A DNA stretch of 64,000 nucleotides from Scatophagus argus (lineage: Eukaryota > Chordata > Actinopteri > Scatophagidae). Under the pieces are notes generated by a model. That model ran no database searches and had not been told where the DNA came from. It was given only the letters and a program-made list of their open reading frames with translations. Below, in pieces: positions 1 through 13,063 of this stretch. Position 1 is the stretch's first letter. The number at the start of each line of letters is the position of its first letter. Location of the stretch: the NCBI RefSeq assembly GCF_020382885.2, contig NC_058516.1:7107426-7171425 (forward strand), written 5' to 3'. A program made the position numbers and the translations under genes.

Positions 1-1387
1 GGGACAATCAGCCTGATGGCACATGTACAGTAGGTGTGAGTTCATGTCTATTTTAAGCAAGGCATTTAGCAGACAAACGAAGGCAGAGCGACTCTGCGGC
101 AGCCTCTCCTGAGGGTGACAAATTCAGTAAATCCCAGTCCATTCTGCTGCCTCTGCAAACACAACGACAGGAAGCCAACAGATGTCTGCCAATGTTCAAT
201 GGACGTGCTGGCTGCAAACTGTTAAATATTTCCCCACGGAGTCCATGTTCCCAATGAATGTGCATATCAGTTACTGTAGTACAGCCTTTGAGATGCCTCA
301 GTGTCAAACAGAAATGGCTGCATAGCAATAAGATTAACTGAGGAGTTTTAATTAAGGAGATAAATTGAATATTACTGAGCTTGCTCTTGCATAATATCTA
401 AATATTTCTTTGAATTTGTCCTTTTCCATGTCCCTTTTTCCTTTTATGCTTCCTGTAAAATAATTTCTGTTTCATGAAGTTCTGTTTGAATAAACTTTCC
501 TTGCCTCAAGACAACCACCTCGTCGAGTTTGACAGGCTCTAAAGCAAGGCCAACGCCCTCCCAAACAAATCATGATATGAATAATGGAGTAGCAATATTT
601 GTCATTAAAATAAGTGAAATTAGCTATTCTGAACATAACTTGCTGAAACTGATGAAATGGGATTTTCCTCATTCAGTTCAGCCTCATTGAAACCAGCACC
701 TCATACCTATTAGAAGAGCTGCATCTTAAGGGATTCCCTGACCGAATTAAACATTCAGCCGAGGTGTTCGCCATAAATCACTGGGTAAACAAAACCAGCG
801 GTGACGCACCAGTGATTCCACAGTGGACACGATGCAGTGAAATTATTGACTGGACTGTCACAGGACTGTAGAGACCTTAAACTTTGTGAGATTCAGACTA
901 ACATTTAAAAAAAAGTACAGCTCATAAATCGATCAGAATCGATCAACTTCCTTGTAATGTATGATTGCACAGGGGTTGAGAGCCCCATAAAGTAAGGCTG
1001 CTTTTGCTTTGTTACTTATCCTGCACTGGAGAGTCACATGACTAAGGACTAACTGGCAGTGAAATTAACTCTAAGTGATACCAGATAACCCCATAAAGCT
1101 CCAGTCCTGTGAGTTAATGAAGCCAGTGTGCACACAGAGGGCATTACAGCTCAATATGGGGAAGTGCTGCATCTGATGGGATCTTTGTGCTGTCACATTG
1201 TCCAGCTCTCTGGGGCTGTGATATATTCACAGGGTGAACTGATGAGGTAAATGCATATAAAGACTCTAATATTGATCTTCTCTACAAAATATATATGGAC
1301 ACAGAAAGTATTTTAAGCTCTGGGATTGTGCACAAGAGGCAGCAGCTCATTATCAGGAAGGAGGATCCTTCCAAATACTTCAGTGCC

Positions 1388-1418
<31 letters not shown>

Positions 1419-4400
1419 CACTTTCTGTTTCGACTCACCAGGTCGCTGCAAATATTTCCAATTATTTGTTCTGATTACTGTGATCATGTTATGACATCCT
1501 ACATCAGCGTGTACAAACCCAAAGGGAAAGAGATGCTAATTTCTTCAACAAGACACCTCGCCGCAGAAATTGGTTATTAGAAACTTCCCGAGCCGTCGCC
1601 CACTGCAGTAATAAGTCTTTTTCCTTTTACCCCGAGCAACTCGTTGGTTCCCCCCTGAACAATGAAACAGTGTTCATTTAATGCTGATGAGATCCACTTC
1701 ATGATAACTTGTCTCACATGCGCTCAAAAGGACAGAGTGAGCTCAGCAAAGTGTCACTTTGAATCAGCAGGGAACAGAGAGTGTCCGGGCCGAGCCAAGG
1801 TGCAGCTACAGATGTTGTTCCACATGAGCAGAGCCCTGTCTGAACCGAACTGCTCTCCGCTGATTACTATAATGTGATGTGTGTCAGGTGCTGTTTGGCT
1901 TTAGTGCTGTGGGAGTTTTACAGCTGCTCCTCCAGTTATAACAGCAAACACTGCAGACAAGCAGTGGAAGAAAACAGTCATTGTCTCCTGAGTTAACATG
2001 TCAACACAGATCCCAAGGGATATAATGATGTTTATGGCTTTTTGCAAATTGAGGTTTGCCAAATTAGTTTTTACCAGTCTATGTTTGCGGTGTGGCCATG
2101 GGTGTACAAACAACTATGACTGGAATACTAAAAATATGATTATTCTTAGGCAAGTTCTGGATTTATGCAGGTGCATCTTTCCTTGCAGGTGTATTGGTGT
2201 TTATTCACGACGGACATCTGAGATATTGTTATCCCCTGAACATGTAAGTCACAGTGAATCTAAAAATACATGCATCTGTTTGTGTGAAGTATGAGTGTGG
2301 TAATTGATACAAATTGCTGCACATCTGATGTTAAAGCTCCTTAATTGCTTCCACGAGCTGTGTGTCACAGCCACTGCTGTGGCTCCAACTGCTCCGCTTA
2401 TCGCTGAGTGGACCAAATTAGCAGGCCAAACTTCCAATAACTAATTTTCTGCTGTTTTCAGATCACCTGTGTGTTCACGTTTGTGTCACTTCACACAGTA
2501 TCTACATTTCACATCTCTCCCTCTAAGGTCCTGGTCTCTCCCACGACTCCCTAAAGGGGCACGCCTCGCAGTTTGAAAACCTCTATAGTAAGTAAAAGAG
2601 GAAGGAAAGCAAAACAATTCTGGCAAAAGGAGGGGCAGCAGTGTAATGGAGCAGCCTATACTGCACAGGAACTGTTTGAAATATGATGAGCTGTGTGAGG
2701 CTGGCTGCAGATAAGAGCTGTGTGACACGGGTGACATATAGTCCTGAACTTAGTATCTCCACCCATAAGCCAGAAAACGTTTGAAAGACAATCACAGAGC
2801 AGGGTTCAAGTGTTGAGGGCAGCTCATCCCGTGAAGCACATCTGTCTCATCTGTCCTCTGTCCCTTTTGATGCACTCGTTTTAAAATTAAGTTCCAGTTC
2901 CAGCTTCTCAGACATGAACATTTACTGGTTGTCTTGACATAATTAAGAAAAAATGTGCAGAGTCATTGACACTGAAAATAACTACTTAAATTAAAATAAA
3001 ATAAAAAATAAAATAAATATTAAATACCTCCTTTCTCTCTGTCATTTTTCATCTGAACTCTCATTGCTTTGCTGCTTTATGCAGGGCTCTGGCCCACACA
3101 TACATTTCCTTGAATTTCTTGGACCTATTCTGAATAAACTGCTGTTATTGTTTCTTCAGCTATTTTAATTATGAATTCATCATTTCTGTCATCGACAAAC
3201 ATTCGCTGGTTCCACCTTCTTGAGGTTTCTTTGACTGTTTATGCACATAATTGCACAAAAGAAAACTTTTCCCCAGATTCAGACCAGAAAGCAGCATTTT
3301 TCACCACATTAGAAGCTCAGCCCTTTCGCAAATGAAGGACAAAATGTCCAGTTAAAAGAATCGGATGGCGGTTTTTCCACCAGTGGAAGGTGAGGCTTTA
3401 ATTTCCTGTCCCAGCACTGGAGTAACACCTCTGAGAGCAGGAATGCAGCTCCATAATCAGGCTTCATCTCTCCCCCTTGGCCTATAGGGAGACAGCGGGG
3501 GAGGAACAGGCCCACCAAATATTAAGATAAATAAAAGGAAGACTTGTTTGAAAGGTTGTCACCTCACAAGCGCGTGAGAGAGGGAGTGAGACGGAGGCGG
3601 CAATCTGTCTACAGGACACATCTCCTGGTCAAACACACCCAGCAGAATTTGATTGCTCTCCGGGTAGTTGAGCCGACGCTGCTGATGCTCCGGCGCGCCT
3701 CCCGTATAAGGTCAATAAAAGTAATGCAGCACAGCACAAGGAACTGATGTGAATTATTTAGTGGGGGTGGGGGGGGGGCTGAAATTTTCACGATACTGCA
3801 GCAGTAGCAGGGGGAGAAAAGAATTAAAGAACTCTTCCTCTGACGTTCAGACCTCATTACCCGGACAGCCATTATTTTCCACTGATGTCTTGATAGAAGC
3901 CACAGCTTGAGTGGTGGGGGGCCTTATCTCCTCTGGGGCTTAATCTCCTCATTGGACAGTCAGCGTTTTGAGAATTATTAAGTGAGGAAAAACAAACATC
4001 CAAAAATGAAAACACACTGTACACACACACACACACACACACACTCCTGCCCATTATTACTGTGGCATTGCTGACTGAGAGAGAAGCAGCAGTGAATCAG
4101 GCTGCTTTGGTGACTGATTGCATATGAGGAGCTTGATCTGAACACAACTCTTGACTGAAAAGCATTTTGCAGTAAACACAGCGATCAGACAGGGAGTGGA
4201 AAAATGACAAGGCAAAAGTGCAACCAGTAAATCAAATTACATTTTTAAGCAGGTGATCAGTCATAGGTGGCAGTAATTAGAAGCAAACAACACAATCAAG
4301 CTCCATTTTTCTACAATGAGATGGTGCTTTTACTTTGCAACAAAAGATCGGGCATGAACTTGTTTGGGGTTTTATTGTGAGGATAAGAATAAAAAATAGT

Positions 4401-4591
4401 TCCATTAGACAATAAAAGACACACATCAGATTAGTTTAACAAAAGAAGGTGTAAGACCTGGTTCACCCATCTGTTTGGGGCCAGATGTTGCCTTTTGCCT
4501 GATAGAGCCACTTGCATCTGAAGCTTAAATACAGTGTAGTTCAACACTCAGCTCGGGTGATTCATGAGAGGCAGAAGAGATGAAATCTTAC
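1..4591. other. Gene-poor stretch, no coding region recognised
   Basis: I see no exon here with both family resemblance and usable splice sites on either strand. The open frames are short and of low information content. The stretch contains a (GT)n microsatellite at about 1392-1418, a G-rich run at about 3762-3779 and a (CA)n run at 4021-4044. Because a first coding exon on the minus strand lies just to the right (4592-4736), the whole stretch could be the first intron of that gene. Confidence 0.6.
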
Positions 4592-4736
4592 CTCTGACTC
4601 TGACAGCCGGTCTGGGGAGGACGGAGCTGTTCGCGCAGCTCATGTTATAGCCGCTAACTTCCACGCTGAGGTTCCCCTGCTCCACACAGCCCGCCGACAC
4701 CTCCAGCACACTGCCATTCCCCGCCTGCAGAGCCAT
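4592..4736 (-). CDS. First coding exon of an unidentified gene (partial)
   Basis: A minus-strand ATG at 4736 has a strong start context (A at -3, G at +4). It opens 48 codons plus one base and then meets a good donor (AG then GTAAGA, the GT at 4591-4590), so the exon ends in phase 1. The peptide starts MALQAGNGSVLEV and ends PRPAVRVR. It has four N-glycosylation-type sequons (NGS, NLS, NMS, NSS) and two cysteines, with no obvious hydrophobic signal sequence. I do not recognise the family. Base composition is GC-richer than the surroundings, and a pyrimidine-rich minisatellite lies directly upstream, as is common near promoters. The rest of the gene would lie to the left, within or beyond 1-4591. 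It could be a chance open frame, but the start context, donor and composition together argue for a real exon. Confidence 0.5.
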
Positions 4737-5048
4737 CCTCTGTGTGCGTTATTGGGCTTCACCTGCACGTCTTAAAACTGGAGAATCAACTTGCAGCCGT
4801 CGCCTGTTTTCCTCATAACAGCCGGAGAAGGAGCGTTCAGGAAAACTTGGGAAAAGCCCAGACTGGAGTTGAGTAATTAAAAAAAAAAACAAATCTACCA
4901 CCCTAAAAAGAGAGAAGGATAAGCGGACAGTGACAGGTTAATTAGCGTGGAGTCGTGAGGGAAACCCCGTGAAGCGCAGCGCTCACAGCAGCGGACTCGA
5001 GTCCGACTGTGAAGGAATGAAGCTGCGCTGCTAAGGCAACTGAGGAGC

Positions 5049-5133
5049 TCTCTCTCTCTGTCCCTGTCTCTCTCTGTCCCTGTCTCTCTCTGTCCCTGTC
5101 TCTCTCTGTCTCTCTCTCTCTCGGTCTCTCTCT
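5049..5133. repeat. TC-rich minisatellite, about 16-bp unit
   Basis: Tandem copies of a unit reading roughly TCTCTCTCTGTCCCTG occur about three and a half times, then decay into plain (TC)n. It lies about 0.3 kb upstream of the minus-strand first exon at 4736, so it may sit in that gene's promoter or 5' UTR. Confidence 0.85.
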
Positions 5134-6106
5134 TTCACACATACACTCACACCCTCCCTCCCTCTCCATTCAACTCACGACTGTCACTGTACAAAGCAGT
5201 ACATTGGCTTCATTAAGGTGGGTTGGCGCCTCTCTGAAAATGAGTTTGCAGGTTTTAAAGATTTTTTTTTTAATCATTTTTGTCACTGCTGGATAAATGG
5301 TGGCTATGAGGAAAAGTACAATGTTTCCCTATGAAATGCAGGGGAGAAGAAGTATGAAGTTGCAGAAAATAGAAGTACTCAAGTTAAGTACTTAAGAGAA
5401 TAATTTTGTGAAGAAAGACGTTTTAAGTGCAAATTCTAACTAATGGAGTCCTGGCAGACGTCTTCCTGGCTATTGGCTCTGAGGCCAGCATCACTGATAT
5501 TAAATCTGTTTTCAGAGAACATTAATTGTTCTTCAATTACACCTTCCACCAGAAGTGTGAACTCAATTAAAAAGAAAATACTCCCCAAATTTCTATATTC
5601 CAATGTGAGCCACCTAACCCACACACACATACAAAAAGCCTGTTTAATAAAGTAAATAAATTCACATCCAGTTTTCTACGCACCAACAGAGGCCCTAGAG
5701 TTAAACTCTCAACCCTTCAGCCTCCAGAGGCCAAAGGAGGATTAAATCTTCACAGTTTAGATGTCATTACCTTGCAGCTCAGTTCGATATTTTGCTGGTG
5801 AGGCTGAATGTTTTCCTGAACAACATCAATAAAAGAGCAGCGCTCCTTTTCTTAATCTCTAAGACAGCACTCCTAACTACCCCTATAATTTTAAGCTCCT
5901 TCGCCCACACTGTCTTTGTCTTAAATGACATCCTCTATTCGACGCTGTCCTACACACTGACTTGCCAATCTGCAATGAGGTAGCTAAAAATAATTAATGG
6001 TAATCAGCTGAAATCTCTCAGGTTGTGTTAGCACAGACACAGACGAGCACAGACAGACACACAGACTGCCTCTGCCAGATAAAACCTGTGATGGAGTTTT
6101 TCATCA

Positions 6107-6430
6107 TTGCTCTTGGAAGAATTGTGGAAACATATCATGAGAAGAACTTCTGATTGTCACAGTCATGATTGTGCCTTGAGTGGTTTCTTGTGTGCTTTAC
6201 TGTTTCCTTTTGCTCCTTCCCTCACTTCTCTTCCTTCTTTGCAGCGCCTGTTCCACCTGCACACCTGCCCTGCATCCACCTCATTAGTTCTGTTCTAACC
6301 CCCAGTATTTTCCTCAGCCAATCAGCTCACCTGTGCTTCTCCACCCTGTTAGTAAAGTTTGTATTATGGTCCGGTTTGAGTTCAGTCCTCTGTTTGTCTC
6401 CCACTGCGATCCTGTTTTTGATGTTGTGAT
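6107..6430. repeat. Possible degraded interspersed repeat
   Basis: The stretch has an unusual pyrimidine-rich coding-strand composition with CACCTG, CACCTCATTAG and CAATCAGCTCACCTGTG-type motifs, as in several dispersed fish repeats I have seen. I found no terminal repeats or target-site duplication, so family and borders are unknown. Confidence 0.3.
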
Positions 6431-7826
6431 ATATACTTTATCAACATACTCTGGGAAGTCATATTTTACTGAACTGATTTTTCTATTTTCTGTTTTTCAG
6501 CTGTGAGTCTTGCAAGGGCTGTGGGTGGGGAGAGATATGGGGTATGGTTTGGTTTTCTCTTTGTCTTATATCATGTATATTTGTTTGTGGAAAAATTGTC
6601 TATTTTGCTTCAATAAAAAGTTTGCTTTCTCCACTGCCTGTAGCTGATTTGTATTTGAACCGCACAATTCCCCCCCCCCCGCTTCCAAATGTTTTTTTAT
6701 TCTTGTTTTCATAAATGAAATGAAATGAATTTTATGCGCTGGAGATCGCATCCATCAAGTGTGACAGCATGGAAAGTAATCTGCCGTGGGTGTAAGTTGG
6801 GGCGACGACAGATAGGGATGTAACTGTAAATCTGAAACCACTTAAGACTCTCAACAGCAACATCAGAAAAAAACAAGCATCTCTATCGTTGTGGCGCATT
6901 AATCGCTCTCAGTGAGCACAAAGGTGCACAAAGGTGAAGCACATTGGGTTTGTAAAGGTGGAGCAACGACTGGCTGGTGCAGATCTGAATGTCAGGGGAA
7001 CCCATGGCCTCATTAAAGCTTAAACCGGCCCTGTTTGAATGGCCCTCTTGGCCCCTGAGTTCTCATAGCTCGTCTGCCATCAATTACATTGTTAGAAGCC
7101 CTCTTTTTTAAATCGTTTTCATGCCACATACCATTTCCGCAGATCGATAACATAACAATTTCTTTCTCTCAAGGAATGGATGCTGTTGACTTCTCTGCTG
7201 TAGTGAGAAATGACCAGGTCTGGCACGATGTCAGGAGGGACCATCAGTGGGACAAAGAGCCACAATTGAGTACCTGCTACCTTTTTCTAAAATGTCCGGT
7301 GATTTAAGGCAAAGGTGATTCCACGGTTACTGACTGTTTCCTGGCACAGGAGCAGGTATCCTGTGTTTTTTGTTGAAAGCATTTTTTTTTGCCATTGCCA
7401 CAGTCTTTGTTTACACTACTGTTTCAAATGATTTTATTAAAAAACAGAGAATGTCTTGGAGGTTTTGTGAAGCATGTGGAACAGCTGTTGAATCTCCCAT
7501 TTGGTTATTTAGCCTACCCACAGGAATAAGGTCAGAGGTCCTGGGACTCTTGGTGTGTAGCGTGATGGTTTGGCTATGGGAAACGATCTCAGAGAAGTTC
7601 TGCGTTTGATTCACGTTTTACCACTTGAGAAATGATTTTGATTCTGATGCTTTGAAAACTTTCTGGAGGCTGCGGGGGAGGAGGGGGCGTTAGTCTGCAC
7701 CCTGCAGGATGGGGGCTTCACTATTTGTGTTTGTGATTTGGTAGGTGGTTACTGTCAGTCCTGGTTGATGGTTTTACAAGTGTTGTTGCCGCTGTTGTTA
7801 CTGCTTTTATGCTGCTTTTGTGTGGG

Positions 7827-7830
<4 letters not shown>

Positions 7831-7858
<28 letters not shown>
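7831..7858. repeat. (GT)n microsatellite
   Basis: Uninterrupted GT dinucleotides, about 14 copies, in intergenic DNA. Confidence 0.95.
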
Positions 7859-7863
<5 letters not shown>

Positions 7864-9036
7864 GTGCTCCAGCCTGGCTAACATGTGCTGGTTGTTCTTG
7901 CACATTTTGTAAGATAAAGGCCTATTAAAGGACTGCCAAAAGTCTCTCCCTCCTGCTTCCTCTAAGAATTCTGATGTTGTGAGTTTGGCAGCTGCTCCAT
8001 ATTGATTTTCACTGTATCAAGGCCTTCACGCAGGTCAACCAGCGTGTCTGATGAGATGGGGAGCTATTCGCCTTCTGATACTCCAGGATGTCAAAACATC
8101 CAGCTACAGCAGAGGCATTTTGTTGGCATTTTACTTTAGCAGAACTGAAATTCCTTGTTTAAAAATCCACTGAAGCGAGGGCAGCGCAAGTAAAGCACTA
8201 AAGCTACCGATGTGCGTAAAAGGTAATGTCAGTCCACACATTTTAAGAATTCAGAAGTGCCTCAGGACAGCACAGTCAATCCAAATGAACACACACCAAT
8301 CCCTCTAGAAGCTAGAAACAGAAGAACTGACCTTTAACTTCAGAAAATTACTGGTTGCTGCAATGTGGCAGTGAAATGGCGCATGATTATGTTGTGTGCA
8401 ACACCTTGGGGCGCACTATTAACATGCATGAACTCATAAAATGAGTAGAACTGTCTTAGCGGAGGCACATTGCTGGTAATGTCACCAGACAGACACAATG
8501 TGGCTATGACTCTCCCTACTAACACTCGCACAAAATAAAAACACTGTCTCAATACAGTACATAATAAAAATTCTGTTGGTCTTCATAACCTTGTAGTTAG
8601 TTGGTTTAAACCACAAGTGATCATATTCAGTACCTAAATATTAATGGTGCCTTGTAGATCCAGATTTGGTTGCGCGCTACTGTGTGTCTATGTAAGAGTC
8701 CCTGGCATGAAGGCATTTAGGAAAGCCTGTAACAGACGACGTGAAAATGTATCATCGGCAATCTGCTTCTCACACTGATGAGATTGGAAAGTAATGTCTG
8801 ATGCCAAAGCCTGGCTGAGCTCAAGCTCCAGTGTCTCAAAGATCTGGTCAAGGGTTTCAGAGGCTCCCTGCAAAGCAGGGACTGAATTAAATTTCCTCTA
8901 AAGAATTGTCTATTACCCCTGTTCATGTATGCATTATAATAACTATTAAAAGAACTTGTCTCATTATGATTATTATCTCCCTAAGTGCAGGTAGCTGACT
9001 AGTAACTGATGAAGTTATGAAACCTCCCACACCTTG

Positions 9037-9071
9037 AAATACACACAAGGGATCCTCCCTTGTGTGTATTT
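9037..9071. repeat. Perfect 16-bp inverted repeat, 3-nt loop
   Basis: Bases 9037-9052 are the exact reverse complement of 9056-9071, separated by three bases. A transcript of either strand could fold into a hairpin. No mature-miRNA family was recognised, and the arms are short for a miRNA precursor. Confidence 0.85.
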
Positions 9072-9344
9072 GACATATTTGACATAAAAATGTTTTATAG
9101 CTTATACTTTCTGCTTTCTTTGTCGCCCCTAATTCTGTGATGGAAGCAGGAGGGGAAGACCAAGCTTGGGTGTGTCCAAAAGCAAAAGATAAAAAATTTG
9201 CCTTCCAGCACATCTAAAGCCCAGTTATTAACACAAATTATCTCCACTTTACCCAGAGCTGAACGCGCCCTCTGCTGCCAGGCTTTAGGCCAAGCCTAGA
9301 GTCAAATGAGAGGACTGAGATCACTCTCATATCAGTCTATTACA

Positions 9345-9620
9345 TATGAAGCTAGAGCTAGGAGAGCTTAGCATAGCATTACAGCTTCATGGCTAGCTTA
9401 CACTTTAGTAATTAGTGAGCTTTAGAAGATGTTGAAAGATATAGTTTTTTAACATTTAACTAAGTAAAGCTGTCTGTTTTCTTGGCTTTTTGTCTTTTCT
9501 CACCAAGATAAGCTAACCATCTGTTTGCTTTAGCTTATATTTAGGCTCAAGTGGTAATCATCTTCTTGTGATTTACATGAATATTTCACAAAATGTCAAA
9601 TTATTAATTATTATCTTACT
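9345..9620. repeat. Probable degraded fish interspersed repeat
   Basis: The run of GAGCTTAGCATAG, GGCTAGCTTACAC, AAGATAAGCTAACCATCTG and TTCACAAAATGTCAAA motifs, in that order, matches my memory of a very common dispersed element of percomorph fish that ends in CAAAATGTCAAACTATTCC-like sequence. The copy looks old. Borders are approximate and the assignment rests on memory of the motif order. Confidence 0.5.
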
Positions 9621-9679
9621 GAATTTGTACCCCACTTGCTGTAAATAACACTCTCCCACGACTGAAATCAGACGGAGTT

Positions 9680-9713
9680 AATGTGTTAAGTGTCAAAAAA
9701 CACTTAACACATT
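9680..9713. repeat. Perfect 14-bp inverted repeat, 6-nt loop
   Basis: Bases 9680-9693 are the exact reverse complement of 9700-9713, with the A-rich loop CAAAAA between them. It lies about 0.6 kb from the hairpin at 9037-9071; the two stems do not share sequence. Confidence 0.85.
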
Positions 9714-12700
9714 TCCAGGGCAATGAAGCTGCGAGGCACATACACACATGTAGATGTAAAACCCACCGACCCACAACAAGTCAAAGGCCTCTCAGGAATG
9801 TGTGCGCCTGAAACTTTCCAGTAACCCTCAGCTTTCCTTTCTGTCCAGATGTTAACGCAGCTTCTCCTCACAACATGCACTCTGCAAATAAACTGCTGGA
9901 GTGATCAGGAAAAACGTTAGATGAGAACTGTTAGGTGATGCAACGTTTGGCTGAATGTGTGTGTGAGTCTGGAGCTAGAAAGAGGCAAATGCTTGAGTAA
10001 ATAAAGTGGGAACAAATAACTAAATTAAGCTTAGCGAGCCCCCTGAATCAATCTTTTTTTAATGTTGTAGGCTTGTGTCTGAGTGCAACATAGCCTCTAT
10101 CATCCAAAAGCACTAGTGCTTTCATCAATCATTATAAAGAAACAGCCCATGATGTTTGCTTTGATTCGCTGTCTGGGCCACACACACACACACATCCTGA
10201 GTTTTTGCACACAGGCCTGAAGCTGAGACAGGTCTTGTCTCTGTATCTTATGAGCAGCTCATGAATAGACATGATGCACATGTCAGCAAAGGAGCGGGAA
10301 CAAATACTTTGGCTGCTGAGGCGTAGTTAACATGCAAGCTTTTTACTGTCAGGGCATAACAATGTAGCAGCCAGACTGAGGCTCTGAACAAAGACTACAC
10401 TAATTAATCTCAATGGGTTAAAACTTGGATTAAAAAGCACAGAGTGGATGTTGTGGAGGACTTGAATAAGCAAGGTCCATAAATTATCACTTGACAACAC
10501 AATAACACCTACATACACTCGGTTCTGAATGTCAGGTGATGATTTACCCCCATAAACTGACTGTATTTCAAAATAAAACTGCCATTTTATTGTTTTTTAC
10601 GGCATGTGCAGGTGTTTGCAAGCACCCTGCCTCTGCCCACGTTTGCCTCTGATGATCTCATGCTACAGGTTCAACCTAAAATCTGCACTGTGCTGACACC
10701 TGCTGGTTAGACGGCACATGAAAACCCTGCACAAACCACGATACACAAAAGCGGACGTCGCTATAATGGCAGCACATTTAATTTTTATCTTAGGGAGCAG
10801 TACATTTTCAGTTAGAAAGACTATTCAACTGGCTCAGTTTCATAAAAAAAGAGTAAAACAATAAATCACACGCTCATACTTGAGAATTCAGCTACTTCAG
10901 CACAAGTTTCAGTGCCTATTACCAAGAAATGAGGTTACTACTGCAATGTAGTAATGGAAACACAGAAGGACAAAGTAATGCACTTTGAATGCAGGACTCC
11001 AGGCCACATTCAACCACTGCAGATTTTGTTTTAATGAGAACTTTATGAGCTGCGTGTGATATTTTGAAATCAAATTCGGTTAGTAACATTTCATGTTTAG
11101 ACTGTGCATACTGTAATAAATGAAACAAAGGAAAGTTTGCACCTCTTCACACTTCAGCTACTCACAGCTATTCCAGTCACTGATTTAACCGCACTAGAAG
11201 TTAACTTGTTTAAAGATTTGAACAAAAGCTTGTCTACAATCAACAGAAGACCTGTGGGTCCGGGCAAAAACCAAAAACAAGAATTAAAAGAGCATCAAGC
11301 AGTGCACTGTTGCAGGTGATCTGTGTGAGCTGCAAGTCGGAAACGTTGCAGCAAAGCAGCTCCAAAAAGCAGGATCTGAAGACCACAATGAGGACTCTTC
11401 AGCCTGGTTACACTGCACTCCAGGGATTCCATTATAGCTTGTTATTTTGAAATTGAAAAACCTGATTAGATTTGGTCGAAAATGTCAGGCAGTCCACCTG
11501 AGCACAGATGATGTGAACCAGCTCAGCCTCACTGATGAATGAAAACTTGCTGAATGTTTTTGCCTCTGCTATGTGATGAGGACTAGGCTCTAATGTTTTT
11601 GAAATGCCAAAGAACTTGTATCACGGGGGCTGATATGGTAAGCAGACTGATTAGGATTACACAATCCTTATGGCTTGCTGCTGATTTCTGGATTATGATC
11701 TTATCTAACCATTTCAATTTACTACTGAAATGACGGAACAATCTAATTAATAATTAACCGGAATGAATGCATCATGTGGTCATAAAACACTTGAGAGAAC
11801 TAGTGCACAATTTAGCCATAACTAAATTAAAATACACGCTTGCTAATTACTACGCAGAACAAAGTAGAGCTTTTCGAGTTTTTGTTTTGTTGGACATATT
11901 AGGCTTGATGGCAGCGCCAGATGAAACGTTAAACCACCAAAGTTCCAAAATGAAGCTGCTGAAGTTGGACCTCGAGCAGGAGAGTGTGAAGCGGCGTTCA
12001 TTCTGCTCTTTGCTTTCTGCACTGACACAAAAGACAAATACCACCATTGATTTAAAGGTTACTTAAAGGTTACTACTTAATCAAGAACAGACTTCTATTG
12101 ATGGCTAACTGGCCCTCCAAACATGTGCAGTACCTTCATTCATGGTCCAGTGCCATGTGAACCTTTCCTTTCATGTCGTCAACGTGATGTTTGATATACT
12201 CTTATCTAATCTTCTCTCTCTCTTGTATTCTTGCTGTAATATATGGAACATCAAGTTACTAGTCAGACAAGGGTGTGGGTTACTTTATAAATATTAGAGT
12301 TAAATGGACCAGGGAAAACATGACAGCAGTGATTTCTAAGGTCTCATTAACTTTAAGACAGTACAGTTATGAGCTGCACAATAACATGTCTCATGTGAGT
12401 TTGTGTGATGTTGTATGTGTTGTTCTGTTCCTGTGGTTACCACCAGACAGGACTTACAAGAGCAGCAGGCTTCATCTGTCTGTCTGTCAGCCTCGATGAG
12501 TGCTGACGTCACAGCGGTTCACTCCATCACAAACGGGCGGGTTCGATCTAAACCCAGGAGAAAAGGGTGAGGTGGAGTGGACGCAATTAAAAGTTGGCAG
12601 TTGAGAAACAAAAAAGGTCACAGCGGAAGGAAAGTGGAAAAAGTAGATAACAGCAGTCGAGATAGAAGCTTACGCAGTAGTTTTGTCTGTTTTTATGGTT

Positions 12701-13063
12701 ATGTTGCGGTCAATTAATCCATCTGACGCTTTTCAAATATAAAGTGATGAGATGAGACTGAACTTTCAGACGTAATAGTCTACATAACATCAGAATAAAG
12801 AGAGTATATGCATCTTGTACCCTGATTATTACTGTATGCTTGTACATGAATGAAAACAACACTCTGCATATTAGCTTAAAATTTTAAATGACAATGAGTA
12901 ATCCGCTCAGCTTAAACATTAACCTACACAGTCACAGTGTGTGTGCGCAGGTGATCTCTGCAGCTGAGGCAAAGGTGTATCTTTATCTGATGGTGTCTTC
13001 TATAAAGGTTGTAAAGACTTCCCAAGGCTTGTTGTTTGTTGAGTTTACCCTCACAAAGTGGCA

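Larger units (their letters stand above)
4737..13063. other. Intergenic stretch before CPO, repeats only
   Basis: No exon could be supported on either strand in about 8.3 kb. The stretch holds a TC-rich minisatellite (about 5049-5133), a (GT)n run (about 7831-7858), two perfect hairpins (9037-9071 and 9680-9713) and two stretches that resemble degraded fish interspersed repeats (about 6107-6430 and 9345-9620). The last few hundred bases should contain the CPO promoter and 5' UTR, but I cannot point to a TATA box or start site. Confidence 0.6.

Noticed and set aside
7831-7858. Dinucleotide and other direct repeats as a CRISPR-like array
   Set aside because: These are plain vertebrate microsatellites without unique spacers.
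9037-9071. Hairpin as a microRNA precursor
   Set aside because: The stem is only 16 bp with a 3-nt loop, too short for a Drosha/Dicer substrate, and no mature sequence was recognised.
12480-12600. Possible tRNA-like segment (GGGTTCGATC)
   Set aside because: Only a B-box-like string is present; no cloverleaf with a paired acceptor stem could be drawn.
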